Source: a virus
DNA: 23,737 nt
Reading direction: 5' to 3' (one strand)
Virus record (IMG/VR): IMGVR_UViG_3300025695_000096
Location: 1 to 23,737 of that record
Shown: piece after piece, positions 6,960 to 14,519 of the stretch
Position numbering within the stretch: position 1 is the first letter of the stretch
Layout: each line of letters begins with the position of its first letter
Translations under genes and position numbers: made by a program
The notes under the pieces: model-generated
Databases searched by the model: none
What the model was told of the DNA's origin: nothing
Seen by the model: only the letters and a program-made list of their open reading frames with translations

Positions 6960-7235
6960 ATGAAAGTTAAGAAAGCCCACAATGAAATCGCGGTTTACTT
7001 CTCAGAGTATTTCAACTGTTGGATGATGCACTCCGACCTCGGCATCGAGCCTGTCGGCACATACAAGCAAGCGCAGAAAGCGGCTCGCACCGTTCTCTGG
7101 AAACAAGGCAAGGGCGATATCTTTTACTCCCGTAAGTCAGACGGTCTTGTCACGCTGAATGAGTATATCGGTCGCAACAACAAGGGTTGGAGCGAAATCA
7201 AAGGTGAGCGCATGAATCAACGGAGGGCGGCGTAA
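6960..7235 (+). CDS. Hypothetical protein, 91 aa
   Basis: An in-frame start at 6894 would lie inside the promoter, so ATG 6960, with TTGGAG at 6946-6951, is chosen. The protein has a beta-rich first half (EIAVYFSEYFNCWMMHSD) and a helical segment (YKQAQKAARTVLWKQG, about residues 38-53), and ends in a basic tail. The layout of strand, aromatic strand and helix resembles small phage accessory proteins, but no family is identified. Its stop overlaps the next start (TAATG). Confidence 0.7.
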   Translation: MKVKKAHNEIAVYFSEYFNCWMMHSDLGIEPVGTYKQAQKAARTVLWKQGKGDIFYSRKSDGLVTLNEYIGRNNKGWSEIKGERMNQRRAA

Positions 7236-7408
7236 TGAAGTCCCTTTACTACGTTAGAAATGCCAACAGCCGTCAGGATTCTGCCAAAGGTTTCGTTTAC
7301 ATATATCGTTGGGATACAGGCTGTCAGCTTTTGGTTTTTAAGTCCCACAGCGAAGCAAGGACTTTTGCAACAAATAACGATTTTGATTATCGAGGGGACG
7401 TGAGATGA
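7235..7408 (+). CDS. Hypothetical protein, 57 aa
   Basis: Starts at ATG 7235, overlapping the upstream stop by one base, with a strong CGGAGGG site at 7221-7227. Its end overlaps the methyltransferase start by four bases (ATGA). The protein begins MKSLYYVRNANS and has strand-like segments (GFVYIYRWDTG, QLLVFKSHSEART). No motif is recognised. The tight coupling on both sides makes it very likely to be translated. Confidence 0.6.
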   Translation: MKSLYYVRNANSRQDSAKGFVYIYRWDTGCQLLVFKSHSEARTFATNNDFDYRGDVR

Positions 7409-8247
7409 ATACTCTTTCTCTATTTGATGGGATGAGTTGCGGACGACTTGCGCTCGACAGCGCAGGCGTTCTTGTCTCTAATTACGCAGCATCCGAAATA
7501 GACAAATATGCGATCAAGGTGTCTCAGTCGAACTATCCGGACATTATTCAGCTTGGCGATGTAACGACCGTTACAGCGGATTCAGTCCCATTCGATCCAG
7601 AACTATTGTTGGCCGGTAGCCCTTGTCAGGATTTCTCGATAGCAGGTAAGCAGGACGGTTTTCTTGGCAAACGAGGGCAATTATTCTGGGAGTTTCAACG
7701 CATCATGGAGGAGACAAAACCAAAATACTTCTTGCTAGAAAACGTGAAGATGTCGAAGAAGAACGCTGACATCATTTCAGATGCGCTTGGCTTGGAGCCT
7801 GTTTTAATCAATAGCAATAAGTTTGTCCCACAAAACCGCGAGCGACTTTATTGGACAAACATTCCAATCGCTGCACTACCTGAGAAACGAGCGTTCGACT
7901 TTCCAGAAGTTCTTGAGTCTGATCGATTGTGGTTTGACGTTCTTCCTTGGGCGCAAAAAGAATGGGCAGGCAAACGCAAGCTAGACTCGCTTCGCACGGT
8001 AGTTTCTCCGGAGGCTTTTACCTTAACAACTAACATAACGCACTCGAAAAACTACTACTTGAACGCACAGCGGGACCAAATGACAAAGTTGATGCCTATT
8101 GAGGCAGAGAGATTACAGGGGGTTCCAGAGGGGTACACGGACTATGTTAGTAAGTGTAGGCGTCATCATATGTTAGGGAATGGTTGGACGATTCCAGTCA
8201 TCGCTCACATACTAAAAGGATTGAACGAGTGCCGATCCTCCCGCTAA
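7405..8247 (+). CDS. DNA (cytosine-5) methyltransferase, solitary, 280 aa
   Basis: Transfers a methyl group from S-adenosylmethionine to carbon 5 of cytosine in DNA. Motifs are in canonical order: motif I LSLFDGMSCGRLAL (4-17); motif IV GSPCQDFS (71-78) with catalytic C74; motif VI LENV (111-114); motif VIII QNRER (143-147); a short target-recognition region about 160-225; motif IX near PIEAERLQGVP (231-241); and motif X LGNGWTIPVIAHI (257-269). The motif I LFDG opening and short length resemble Dnmt3-like phage enzymes. The start has GAGGGGAC upstream and overlaps the 57-aa gene. No restriction endonuclease is adjacent, so protection from host restriction or regulation of phage DNA is more likely than a restriction-modification pair. 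Target sequence cannot be told. Confidence 0.92.
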   Translation: MNTLSLFDGMSCGRLALDSAGVLVSNYAASEIDKYAIKVSQSNYPDIIQLGDVTTVTADSVPFDPELLLAGSPCQDFSIAGKQDGFLGKRGQLFWEFQRIMEETKPKYFLLENVKMSKKNADIISDALGLEPVLINSNKFVPQNRERLYWTNIPIAALPEKRAFDFPEVLESDRLWFDVLPWAQKEWAGKRKLDSLRTVVSPEAFTLTTNITHSKNYYLNAQRDQMTKLMPIEAERLQGVPEGYTDYVSKCRRHHMLGNGWTIPVIAHILKGLNECRSSR

Positions 8248-9245
8248 ACCCGTTCGCGGATTTAGAAGACACGGATGCGATCGATCGTGATCGCGTTCGG
8301 ATGCGCTTGCGGAGCGCACTTAAAAAAGATAGATTCGGGTTCCGCTTTGAAAGCCCGATAAGGAAAGTGAGAAGAATGAATCCGTTTCAACATCATGGCG
8401 TCATGCATCTTTCGCCTAGTGCCGTGAATATGTTCACGGGCAGTCCATCAGCATGGATAGCGAAGGCGTTGATGGGTCATCGCTTTACTGCGGGACCGTC
8501 GGCTTGGCGTGGTATCGCGACAGAAGAAGGCTTGAACGCATACGTTTTCAAGAACGCTGATCCGAAGGAGTGTCACGACATTGCGTTGGAGAAGTTCGAC
8601 AGCATGAAGGGTGGCATCAACTTCGCCGAAGACGTTGAGCGTGAGCGGTCGAAGCTGTACCGCTACATCATCAATGGCATTGACTGCTTGCTCGAACTGA
8701 AGAACGAGTTTGGCGTGGGTCAGCCTCAGTTGCCGCCAACGAACACCACGTTCAACGGTCAGTGGGAAGTTGGACTGCCATGCAGGTATGGCGAACAGAC
8801 GCACGAGAAGATCGACGTGATCGGTTATCTCGACTTCCTGTTCGCGAACGATGCGAACAAGCACACGATCGTGGACCTGAAAACCACTGCACGGATTCCG
8901 AGTGAGTGGTCAGCGGCTCACGGTATGCAAGCGGCTTTCTATAAGCGAGCGCACGGCAATAACCCCGACGTTTACTTCGCATATGTCAGTCCGAAGGAGG
9001 AGGGTAAGCCGAAGGCGTTTCACATATTGCGTTTAGACGACGAGACGTACAACCGCGAATTGAAGCGCATGAAGAACACCATTATTCGCATGAGCAAGTT
9101 CTTGAGGCTCAGCGAAAACCCATTCGATCTTGTGGACGCAGTTCCGCACGACGAAGAGAGCTTCTACTGGAAGGGAGAGCCAACGCTCGACCAGATCGTA
9201 GAAGATGCAACACGGCAAATCGAAAGCACTAAAGAGGAGAAATAG
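8229..9245 (+). CDS. PD-(D/E)XK exonuclease, RecB/Cas4-like, 338 aa
   Basis: Probably a 5'-3' or end-processing exonuclease for phage recombination. From GTG 8229 the nuclease core shows RGIATEEGL (94-102, the R-G-E helix of RecB-type nucleases), GYLDFL with D202, DLKTT with D216 and K218 (the D-x-K part of the active site), and Q234 in the following helix. An N-terminal LSPSAVNMF segment (61-69) is typical of this PDDEXK_1 group. GTG 8229 has AAGGA at 8217-8221; ATG 8376 (giving 289 aa) is an alternative start. The 15 residues before 8229 overlap the methyltransferase and are left out. The next gene, SSB-like, follows after two bases, consistent with a recombination pair. Confidence 0.85.
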   Translation: MPILPLNPFADLEDTDAIDRDRVRMRLRSALKKDRFGFRFESPIRKVRRMNPFQHHGVMHLSPSAVNMFTGSPSAWIAKALMGHRFTAGPSAWRGIATEEGLNAYVFKNADPKECHDIALEKFDSMKGGINFAEDVERERSKLYRYIINGIDCLLELKNEFGVGQPQLPPTNTTFNGQWEVGLPCRYGEQTHEKIDVIGYLDFLFANDANKHTIVDLKTTARIPSEWSAAHGMQAAFYKRAHGNNPDVYFAYVSPKEEGKPKAFHILRLDDETYNRELKRMKNTIIRMSKFLRLSENPFDLVDAVPHDEESFYWKGEPTLDQIVEDATRQIESTKEEK

Positions 9246-9247
9246 AT

Positions 9248-9853
9248 ATGCCATTAAATCTAGGAGGCGGTGAGGGTAAGCCGTACATTCGTTTCAGTCC
9301 ATCAATCAATTCATGGGAGATGAGTTCACCCGATGGTCGGACTGAGTTTACTTGGGATGCGCCAGTCGTCTTTGATGTCCACGGATTACAGCTTGGATGG
9401 ATGAAGATTGACTCAATGGGTCGTGACTGGTTGCCGTGGGCATCGTTGTCCGAGAGAGCGCCACAACCTGAAGAGAAGGATGCCACTGGTAATCCGACTT
9501 ACAAGATCGGGTTCGCGATCAGTGTCGTCAGTACCAAGCTATTCGGTGAGGAGCCTGTCCGTGAGTTCAGCGCAAACACCTTTGGCAATCTGACGTTCAT
9601 CCAAGAACTCTACAACCAATGCGAAACAAATCCGGAGTTCAAGTCCGGAAAAGCGCCGGTCGTGAAAATCACCGGAGCGAAAGCGCAGAAGGTTGGCAAG
9701 GGGAACACGCGTATCCCTGAGTTCGAGATCGTGAAGTGGGTCGATCGTCCTGCGGAATTGTCAGGCGGTACAACGGAGGCAAATGTAGTGCAGTCTGCAC
9801 CACAACCTGAACCCGCACCAACGCCTGCTCCGGCAGACGACGATGAGTTCTAA
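9248..9853 (+). CDS. Probable phage single-stranded DNA-binding protein, 201 aa
   Basis: Starts at ATG 9248 after GAGGAGA (9234-9240). The opening PLNLGGG and the following W/F-rich segment (IRFSPSINSWEM) resemble phage proteins found beside PDDEXK exonucleases and considered SSB-like. The body (about residues 30-160) is strand-rich, as expected for an OB fold. Residues 170-195 are a Pro/Ala/Gln linker, and the protein ends PADDDEF, an acidic tip comparable with the DDDIPF tail of bacterial SSB that recruits partner proteins. The lack of a clear OB-fold signature keeps this as a probable assignment. The partner is likely the exonuclease upstream or the primase-helicase downstream. Confidence 0.7.
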   Translation: MPLNLGGGEGKPYIRFSPSINSWEMSSPDGRTEFTWDAPVVFDVHGLQLGWMKIDSMGRDWLPWASLSERAPQPEEKDATGNPTYKIGFAISVVSTKLFGEEPVREFSANTFGNLTFIQELYNQCETNPEFKSGKAPVVKITGAKAQKVGKGNTRIPEFEIVKWVDRPAELSGGTTEANVVQSAPQPEPAPTPAPADDDEF

Positions 9854-9863
9854 GGGAATGACG

Positions 9864-10070
9864 ATGCTAGTAAGACTCAGCACACCGGACTGCACGGAGG
9901 TCTTGATTAACCCAGACCAAGTGCAAGCGGTATTCAAGGTGACCGATAAGCGGTCGAACATTCAATTTGCCAACTCGGAACGTCATATGGCGGTCAGCGA
10001 AGGCATTGATGTGTTGAATACATTGTTCAACACGAAACCAACTTCCAGTCGAGCTAGGAAGACGACCTGA
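9864..10070 (+). CDS. Hypothetical protein, 68 aa
   Basis: ATG 9864 is chosen because AAGGG (9852-9856) lies seven bases before it; ATG 9843 and 9858 are alternatives. The first 45 residues alternate hydrophobic and charged positions (MLVRLSTPDCTEVLINPDQVQAVF), suggesting a small beta-sheet fold, and the C-terminus is basic. It resembles small phage proteins whose role is unknown. It is the last gene before the second terminator. Confidence 0.62.
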   Translation: MLVRLSTPDCTEVLINPDQVQAVFKVTDKRSNIQFANSERHMAVSEGIDVLNTLFNTKPTSSRARKTT

Positions 10071-10085
10071 TAAGCGGGTGACTTA

Positions 10086-10108
10086 GCCCCCTTCGGGGGG
10101 CGTTTTTT
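10086..10108 (+). terminator. Rho-independent terminator with UUCG tetraloop
   Basis: GCCCCC (10086-10091), loop TTCG and GGGGGC (10096-10101) form a 6-bp GC-only stem followed by G and six T (10103-10108). It separates the exonuclease/SSB operon from the primase-helicase gene that begins 29 bases later. Confidence 0.92.
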
Positions 10109-10136
10109 CGATAAATAGAATAGCTCGGTGGGAAGA

Positions 10137-12398
10137 ATGGAAAAACCAAACACATTACTGGAGTGGGCCAGATATTACGCGGGACTCGGTTTCAGCGTCA
10201 TACCGGTTTACACGGTTGACGATTCCGGCATCTGCACTTGCAAGAAGAAAGAAGAATGTAAGAACGCAGGCAAGCATCCGGCGATCAACTGGCAACGCTT
10301 CACCAAGAGAAAAGCGGACGACGATCAACTGCTTGTCTGGTTCGATGGTATGGAGCATAGCCATAACGTTGGACTGGTGACCGGTTCAGTCAGCAATAAC
10401 ATATTTGTTATCGACGTGGACACGGGTCAGGGTAAGACCGGACTGGAGACGCTCGATCAGGTTCAGATGGCGCATGACGACCTACCGATCACCGCAACAG
10501 CGAAGACCGGATCAGGTGGTAAGCACATCTTCCTGAGAGCGCCTAACGGGTTCCATGTGAAGACCGACACCAATCTGATCGGCAGAGGCATTGACGTGCG
10601 AGGCGAAGGTGGCTTTGTCGTTGCCGCGCCAAGCCGTCACGCGTCAGGTAATCGCTACACCTATGACATGGACGACATCGCGGATGCACCGAACTGGGTT
10701 CTGGCGATGGTAGAAGGGGGTGTCACGGGATCAAGTGACACGCATCTGCAATCCACGACAACCAATCCGTTCGGCCAGTACGACGACGGACGTGAAGCCG
10801 TGATGATGAAAACCATCGTCTCAACGATCCTGTCGTACTACGAATCCACGGCATCGATGCCAACGTTGGACGACCTGATTGAACACGGGTGGCCGTTGTA
10901 TGAGATGCGAGTGGCAACCAGAAACGGTCGCACGTTAGAAGAGGACGGGAGAGGCATCAGCGCGTTCACCGAGAAAGCGGCATACCAACTCGCTAGAGCG
11001 AAGCGCGGTGATCTCGATACGCTGAACCACGTTCGTTCCAAAATGGAAGCAATGGGCATCAAGGAAAACGCATCGGGGGGATACGATGAGTCGAAGGAAA
11101 CAGAGCAAGAGATTGATGACGATTACGCCGACGGGTCTGTACAGACCGTTAAGGTTCTGCGAGAGGCTGTCAGAATGGCGCAGGATACGGAGGAGAGGCG
11201 TCAGACGCGCTTACATCTTGAGGACTGGCACGTCGGTCGCTTTAAAGGCGAGCCGCCAGAGATGGAGTATTTGGTCGAGGGCATCTTTCCTTCGGGAGTC
11301 CCCGCGCTTCTTGCGGCTTCGGGAGGGATCGGAAAATCATTCGCGCTTCTCGATCTGGCTCTCAAAGTCGCACTCTTTAAGGGAGATGATCCGTTTGAAG
11401 TGGCTCCGTTCGCGTTCGGCGGGCGAATCACAAAGGGTGGAAAGGTTGTATTCCTTACCGCCGAAGATAGCGCGGATTCGGTCCATCGGCGGTTGGCTCA
11501 AATCTCTACGCGTGATGAACTGGAAAGTGCGTCGGAGAATCTTGTTGTTGTGCCGTTACCCGACGCGACGGGAGCCATCGCTTTAATCAACGAGGGAATG
11601 GGCGTCGTCTCAATGACCGAGCATTACCACGACCTGATGGATCAGTTGCTCAACATGGGTGACGTGGCGTTGGTGATTATCGATCCACTGCAAGCGTTCT
11701 GTTGGGCAGACGTAAACGCTGATCCGAAAGCCGCGCAAGTGTGGTGGACCGCAATGAGTTCTATCTGCGCGAAGACCGGAGCCACGCTGATCGTTGCGCA
11801 CCATATGCGTAAAGATGGTCTGAGAGGCATCACAGTGGCCGAGGAAGCGCGTGAAGCGATTAGAGGCTCAACCGCCTTGGTCGATGGTGCGCGTCTGGTG
11901 TACGCGATGTGGGCGATCAGCGGTGACGCGGAGATCGGTCCGTGCAAGGCGCTTGCATTACCGCTGAATAAGCAGTCGATCGTGTGCGGGTGTGTCGTGA
12001 AGGCGAATGACCTGATCGACAGGGACGTGCGTTATTACGGACGTGGTAACAATGGATTGCTTGAGGACCGTACAGCGGAGGTCGAGTCAGCGCGGAGACG
12101 TGAGGACGAGGTTAGCCAAGAGCAGATCGATAAGACGTTTGCCGAGATCGAGCTACGTTGGAATCGCGAGAACCCGTTCAGCAACGCCAGTCAGACCGGC
12201 GACCGTTATCTAGTCCGTTGGATGACCGAGAACATTGGAATGACAAAACGTGCCGCGAACAAGGCGATGTGCGAGTGGATCGACCACGGGTACATCACGA
12301 TTGAAATGTTAAGCGGCAACACGAAGAAGAAGGGGTTATGCGTCATGCATACGCCCACGTCAGAGATTAAAGAAGAAAGAGGGTTCGTGAATGACTAA
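10137..12398 (+). CDS. Primase-polymerase / replicative helicase fusion, 753 aa
   Basis: Makes primers and unwinds DNA at the phage fork. The N-terminal half is an archaeo-eukaryotic-type prim-pol: a cysteine-rich insert with C33, C35, C41 and H47 ahead of the core, IDVDTG with the metal-binding DxD at 93-95, GSGGKH at 125-130, and GIDVRGEGGFVVAAPS at 151-166. Residues 220-305 form a helical linker of PriCT character. The C-terminal half is a RecA/RepA-like helicase: Walker A ASGGIGKS (394-401), a TAEDS segment (441-445), Walker B VIIDP with D516, and AHHMRKDG (554-561). Residues 660-735 look like a winged helix. ATG 10137 is preferred to GTG 10128 (756 aa). It stands after a terminator, so has its own promoter or receives read-through. 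Confidence 0.93.
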   Translation: MEKPNTLLEWARYYAGLGFSVIPVYTVDDSGICTCKKKEECKNAGKHPAINWQRFTKRKADDDQLLVWFDGMEHSHNVGLVTGSVSNNIFVIDVDTGQGKTGLETLDQVQMAHDDLPITATAKTGSGGKHIFLRAPNGFHVKTDTNLIGRGIDVRGEGGFVVAAPSRHASGNRYTYDMDDIADAPNWVLAMVEGGVTGSSDTHLQSTTTNPFGQYDDGREAVMMKTIVSTILSYYESTASMPTLDDLIEHGWPLYEMRVATRNGRTLEEDGRGISAFTEKAAYQLARAKRGDLDTLNHVRSKMEAMGIKENASGGYDESKETEQEIDDDYADGSVQTVKVLREAVRMAQDTEERRQTRLHLEDWHVGRFKGEPPEMEYLVEGIFPSGVPALLAASGGIGKSFALLDLALKVALFKGDDPFEVAPFAFGGRITKGGKVVFLTAEDSADSVHRRLAQISTRDELESASENLVVVPLPDATGAIALINEGMGVVSMTEHYHDLMDQLLNMGDVALVIIDPLQAFCWADVNADPKAAQVWWTAMSSICAKTGATLIVAHHMRKDGLRGITVAEEAREAIRGSTALVDGARLVYAMWAISGDAEIGPCKALALPLNKQSIVCGCVVKANDLIDRDVRYYGRGNNGLLEDRTAEVESARRREDEVSQEQIDKTFAEIELRWNRENPFSNASQTGDRYLVRWMTENIGMTKRAANKAMCEWIDHGYITIEMLSGNTKKKGLCVMHTPTSEIKEERGFVND

Positions 12399-13260
12399 CG
12401 TAGTGAGCTTCAGCGGAGGTCGAACATCCGCATATATGGTTTATCTGATGGAGAAGATGCGTCGGAACGGGGAAATGGATGATGTCCATTACGTTTTCAT
12501 GGACACCGGAGCCGAGCATCCAAAGACGTATGAGTTTATTAAGAACTGCGTGGATCACTTTAAGATCGACTTGCGATGTATCCGTACTGATATATCGATG
12601 GACTTTGGGACCGGACCGAAATACACGGAGATCACTTTGGACGAGTGTGGCCCAGACCTTCAGCCGTGGATCGATATGACGCGAAAGTATGGCACTCCGT
12701 ATACGCATGGAGCGTTTTGTACAGACCGGATGAAGACAGCGCCTTACAAGAAGTTTTGCGATGACCAGTTCGGCAAGAAAAGTTATGTGACGTGGCTAGG
12801 AATTCGGTCAGATGAAACACGCAGGATCAACTTAGCGCGGGAGGGCTATCGCTATCTCGCAGAGATCAGTCCAATGACAAAGATTGACATCAATGGATGG
12901 TGGTCCGAGATGCCGTTTGACCTAGACCTTCCTGATTACCTTGGTAATTGCGTCTTCTGCTTGAAGAAGGGCGACAACAAGATTGCACTGGCGATGCGTA
13001 AGGAGCCAGAGCTAGCCAAGCAGTTCAACGAAATGTTGTCGCGTGAAGACGTAAGGACGCCTGACAACAAGCAAGAACCGAATCCAAACATTTATCGCAA
13101 TGCGTTTTCGATGGCTGACATTGAACGCGTCTATGCTCATGTGCCAACTGAATATCTGGATCAGCGCATGAAGCCGAACCGAGGCAACTGTCAGGAGTCG
13201 TGCGAGGTATTCGGGTGTACGGATGACCTATTTGCCGATCAAGGGGGAAGCAATGACTAA
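12391..13260 (+). CDS. PAPS-reductase-like PP-loop ATPase with cysteine clusters, 289 aa
   Basis: The family (COG0175; CysH, CysD, DndC and others) activates a sulfur donor or an adenylated intermediate. The PP-loop SFSGGRTS is at 6-13, and FMDTGAEHPKTYEFI (36-50) matches the second conserved motif. Cysteines at 110, 187 and 190, then at 267, 271 and 276, could bind iron-sulfur or zinc, as in DndC-type proteins. CysH's usual C-terminal ECG-type redox tail is not seen. ATG 12391 overlaps the primase-helicase stop by 8 bases and the gene's own end overlaps the next start. Such genes are frequent in phages, but their substrate is mostly unknown. DNA or nucleotide sulfur modification is one possibility. 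No DndD/E-like partner is seen. Confidence 0.85.
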   Translation: MTNVVSFSGGRTSAYMVYLMEKMRRNGEMDDVHYVFMDTGAEHPKTYEFIKNCVDHFKIDLRCIRTDISMDFGTGPKYTEITLDECGPDLQPWIDMTRKYGTPYTHGAFCTDRMKTAPYKKFCDDQFGKKSYVTWLGIRSDETRRINLAREGYRYLAEISPMTKIDINGWWSEMPFDLDLPDYLGNCVFCLKKGDNKIALAMRKEPELAKQFNEMLSREDVRTPDNKQEPNPNIYRNAFSMADIERVYAHVPTEYLDQRMKPNRGNCQESCEVFGCTDDLFADQGGSND

Positions 13261-13522
13261 GGATCAAATCGACATCATCGTGGAGATGTACAAGGACGGG
13301 CGGAACTACACGAAGATCGCGAAGGACGCAGGGACATCGATCTACACGGTGAAGCGTTGGGTACGCCTGAACAGGGACGAGTATGGGTTGACGCGTAGAC
13401 GCAACCTCGCGGAAGGGACAGGCGTGAACGGGTACAGCGCGGAGATCGCTTCATCGTGGAACCTGAAGCTGTCCAAGGAGTATCTAGTGAAGGCGTGGGG
13501 GAGCGTGGCGTCATGGGAGTGA
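13253..13522 (+). CDS. Helix-turn-helix DNA-binding protein, 89 aa
   Basis: ATG 13253 is chosen because GGGGGAAG (13242-13249) lies just upstream. The first residues (MTKDQIDIIVEMYKDGRNYT) and KIAKDAGTSIYTVKRWVRL (21-39) form a clear trihelical HTH with a turn at AGTS and a recognition helix IYTVKRWVR. Residues 40-55 are basic (RDEYGLTRRRN). The C-terminal third is ordinary helical sequence. It is probably a DNA-binding regulator or part of a nuclease complex. It is translationally coupled to the PP-loop gene upstream and to the PD-(D/E)XK gene downstream. Confidence 0.75.
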   Translation: MTKDQIDIIVEMYKDGRNYTKIAKDAGTSIYTVKRWVRLNRDEYGLTRRRNLAEGTGVNGYSAEIASSWNLKLSKEYLVKAWGSVASWE

Positions 13523-13935
13523 TGTACGAGACAGCGCAGGACTTGAAGCGTGAGAGCGATGTGATCGACGCATACGCAAAGATGTTGGGTTACGAATACC
13601 AGAAGCTACCGATTGCGTATAAGGCGGACTATGCGCTTCTGGAGGACGGTGGAGTGAAGGCGCTTGTTGAGATCAAATGTCGCAACGTCAACCACGATAC
13701 CTATGACACGATCATCCTTAGCTTGCTCAAGTGGCACGACATCAATGCGATGTCGCAACGCATAAATATTCCCGCAGTATTCGTTATCCGCTACAACGAT
13801 GGGGTGTTCTCAATACCGATGCGTGAGGCGCCTGACGCGATCACGATTGGAGGACGCGTAGACCGTGGAGACAGTCGGGATATTGAGCCGGTGATTCATT
13901 ACAACGTCGATCGCTTGAGGAGGAAGACCGTATGA
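13513..13935 (+). CDS. PD-(D/E)XK nuclease-like protein, 140 aa
   Basis: A small endonuclease-fold protein. The active-site pattern D39 (KADYAL) ... E53-I-K55 (LVEIKCR) is visible, with a beta-hairpin between them, and a long helix following at about 65-82. ATG 13513 is chosen since GGGGGAG (13497-13503) is nine bases upstream; ATG 13522 (TGATG overlap) would remove three residues. The rest (TIGGRVDRGDSRDIEPVIHY, 111-130) carries no further motif. Flanked on both sides by HTH proteins with overlapping stops. It may be a Holliday-junction-type, structure-specific or degradation nuclease. The second nuclease in the genome (the other is at 8229) suggests a distinct role. Confidence 0.75.
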   Translation: MGVMYETAQDLKRESDVIDAYAKMLGYEYQKLPIAYKADYALLEDGGVKALVEIKCRNVNHDTYDTIILSLLKWHDINAMSQRINIPAVFVIRYNDGVFSIPMREAPDAITIGGRVDRGDSRDIEPVIHYNVDRLRRKTV

Positions 13936-14114
13936 CGACTAACCCGTACTGGCGCAATCACAACACGCGCAAGCTCGATCCGGAGGACGTAATCCTCATC
14001 AGGGCATTGCGTAAGGAAGGGCTGACGTTGCAGGCGATTGCTGAGAAGTTCGAGGTAACGAAGACGCACGTTAGCAAAATTGTGAACCTGAAGATTTGGA
14101 GCCATTTGAGATGA
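13932..14114 (+). CDS. Small helix-turn-helix protein, 60 aa
   Basis: ATG 13932 overlaps the nuclease stop by four bases, with GAGGAGG at 13917-13923. Residues 17-53 (EDVILIRALRKEGLTLQAIAEKFEVTKTHVSKIVNLK) have a compact HTH of the resolvase/AsnC-like type: a first helix, LTLQAIAEKF, turn, and VTKTHVSKIV as recognition helix. The start MTTNPYWRNHNTRKL is polar. It probably binds DNA and may regulate the operon or recruit the neighbouring nuclease. It overlaps the next gene (ATGA). Confidence 0.78.
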   Translation: MTTNPYWRNHNTRKLDPEDVILIRALRKEGLTLQAIAEKFEVTKTHVSKIVNLKIWSHLR

Positions 14115-14257
14115 ACCGCGAGAAAGTGTTAAGGAAACTCAAAAGAACGTACATAAAAATGCTACGTCATTACGCTTATGGGAAACGCGTGAAGGCGCAT
14201 CTGCTTGAAGAGAAGGCGATGCGTCTGGAGTTTGAGTTGAAGGAGAAGAGCGAATGA
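14111..14257 (+). CDS. Small basic helical protein, 48 aa
   Basis: ATG 14111 overlaps the previous stop and the end overlaps the next start, both by ATGA. The protein is Lys/Arg/Glu-rich and likely one or two long helices (MNREKVLRKLKRTYIKMLRH, then LLEEKAMRLEFELKEKSE), with heptad-like hydrophobic spacing that could form a coiled coil. No known motif is recognised. The dense overlap chain is the main support for expression. Confidence 0.55.
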   Translation: MNREKVLRKLKRTYIKMLRHYAYGKRVKAHLLEEKAMRLEFELKEKSE

Positions 14258-14421
14258 GTGATATAGATTTGCGTTTCACCAAAGATGAAATGAATGAACT
14301 GATAAACGCACTTGAGGAAGCGGTATACCTCCTCAATCCAACCGATGAGGATATGCAGAAGAAAGCAGGCGTGTATCGGATTGTGACTGCGTTGGGGAAG
14401 CTGAAGGAGAAGAACACATGA
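14254..14421 (+). CDS. Hypothetical helical protein, 55 aa
   Basis: ATG 14254 overlaps the stop of the 48-aa gene. The protein starts MSDIDLRFTKDEMNELINAL and contains two amphipathic helices, residues about 9-26 and 32-52, joined by LNPTDED. Nothing more can be said about its role. A purine-rich AAGGAGAAGAG stretch (14239-14249) serves as ribosome binding site. Confidence 0.55.
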   Translation: MSDIDLRFTKDEMNELINALEEAVYLLNPTDEDMQKKAGVYRIVTALGKLKEKNT

Positions 14422-14434
14422 GTAATGCAAATGA

Positions 14435-14458
14435 ATTACCGGTTTAACAAATTTGTTA
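14435..14458 (+). promoter_or_regulatory. Operator-like palindrome, copy 1 of an ATTACCG-TTTAACA element
   Basis: ATTACCGGTTTAACA (14435-14449) matches 16496-16510 at 14 of 15 bases. It overlaps a perfect 14-bp palindrome, TAACAAATTTGTTA (14445-14458). It sits between the end of one gene chain and the start at 14520, just upstream of a gene-free interval, so a binding site for a dimeric regulator is plausible. No good -10/-35 pair could be placed. Confidence 0.5.
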
Positions 14459-14519
14459 TTTGCGTACTCAGACTACGCATATCGGAATATCTTTAAACCG
14501 ACCATCGGAGGAAGAACGC

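Noticed and set aside
10385-10406. ATAACA...TGTTAT inverted repeat resembling the intergenic palindromes
   Set aside because: It lies inside the primase core coding sequence (NNIFVIDVD), so codon choice explains it as well. It lacks the ATTACCG portion.
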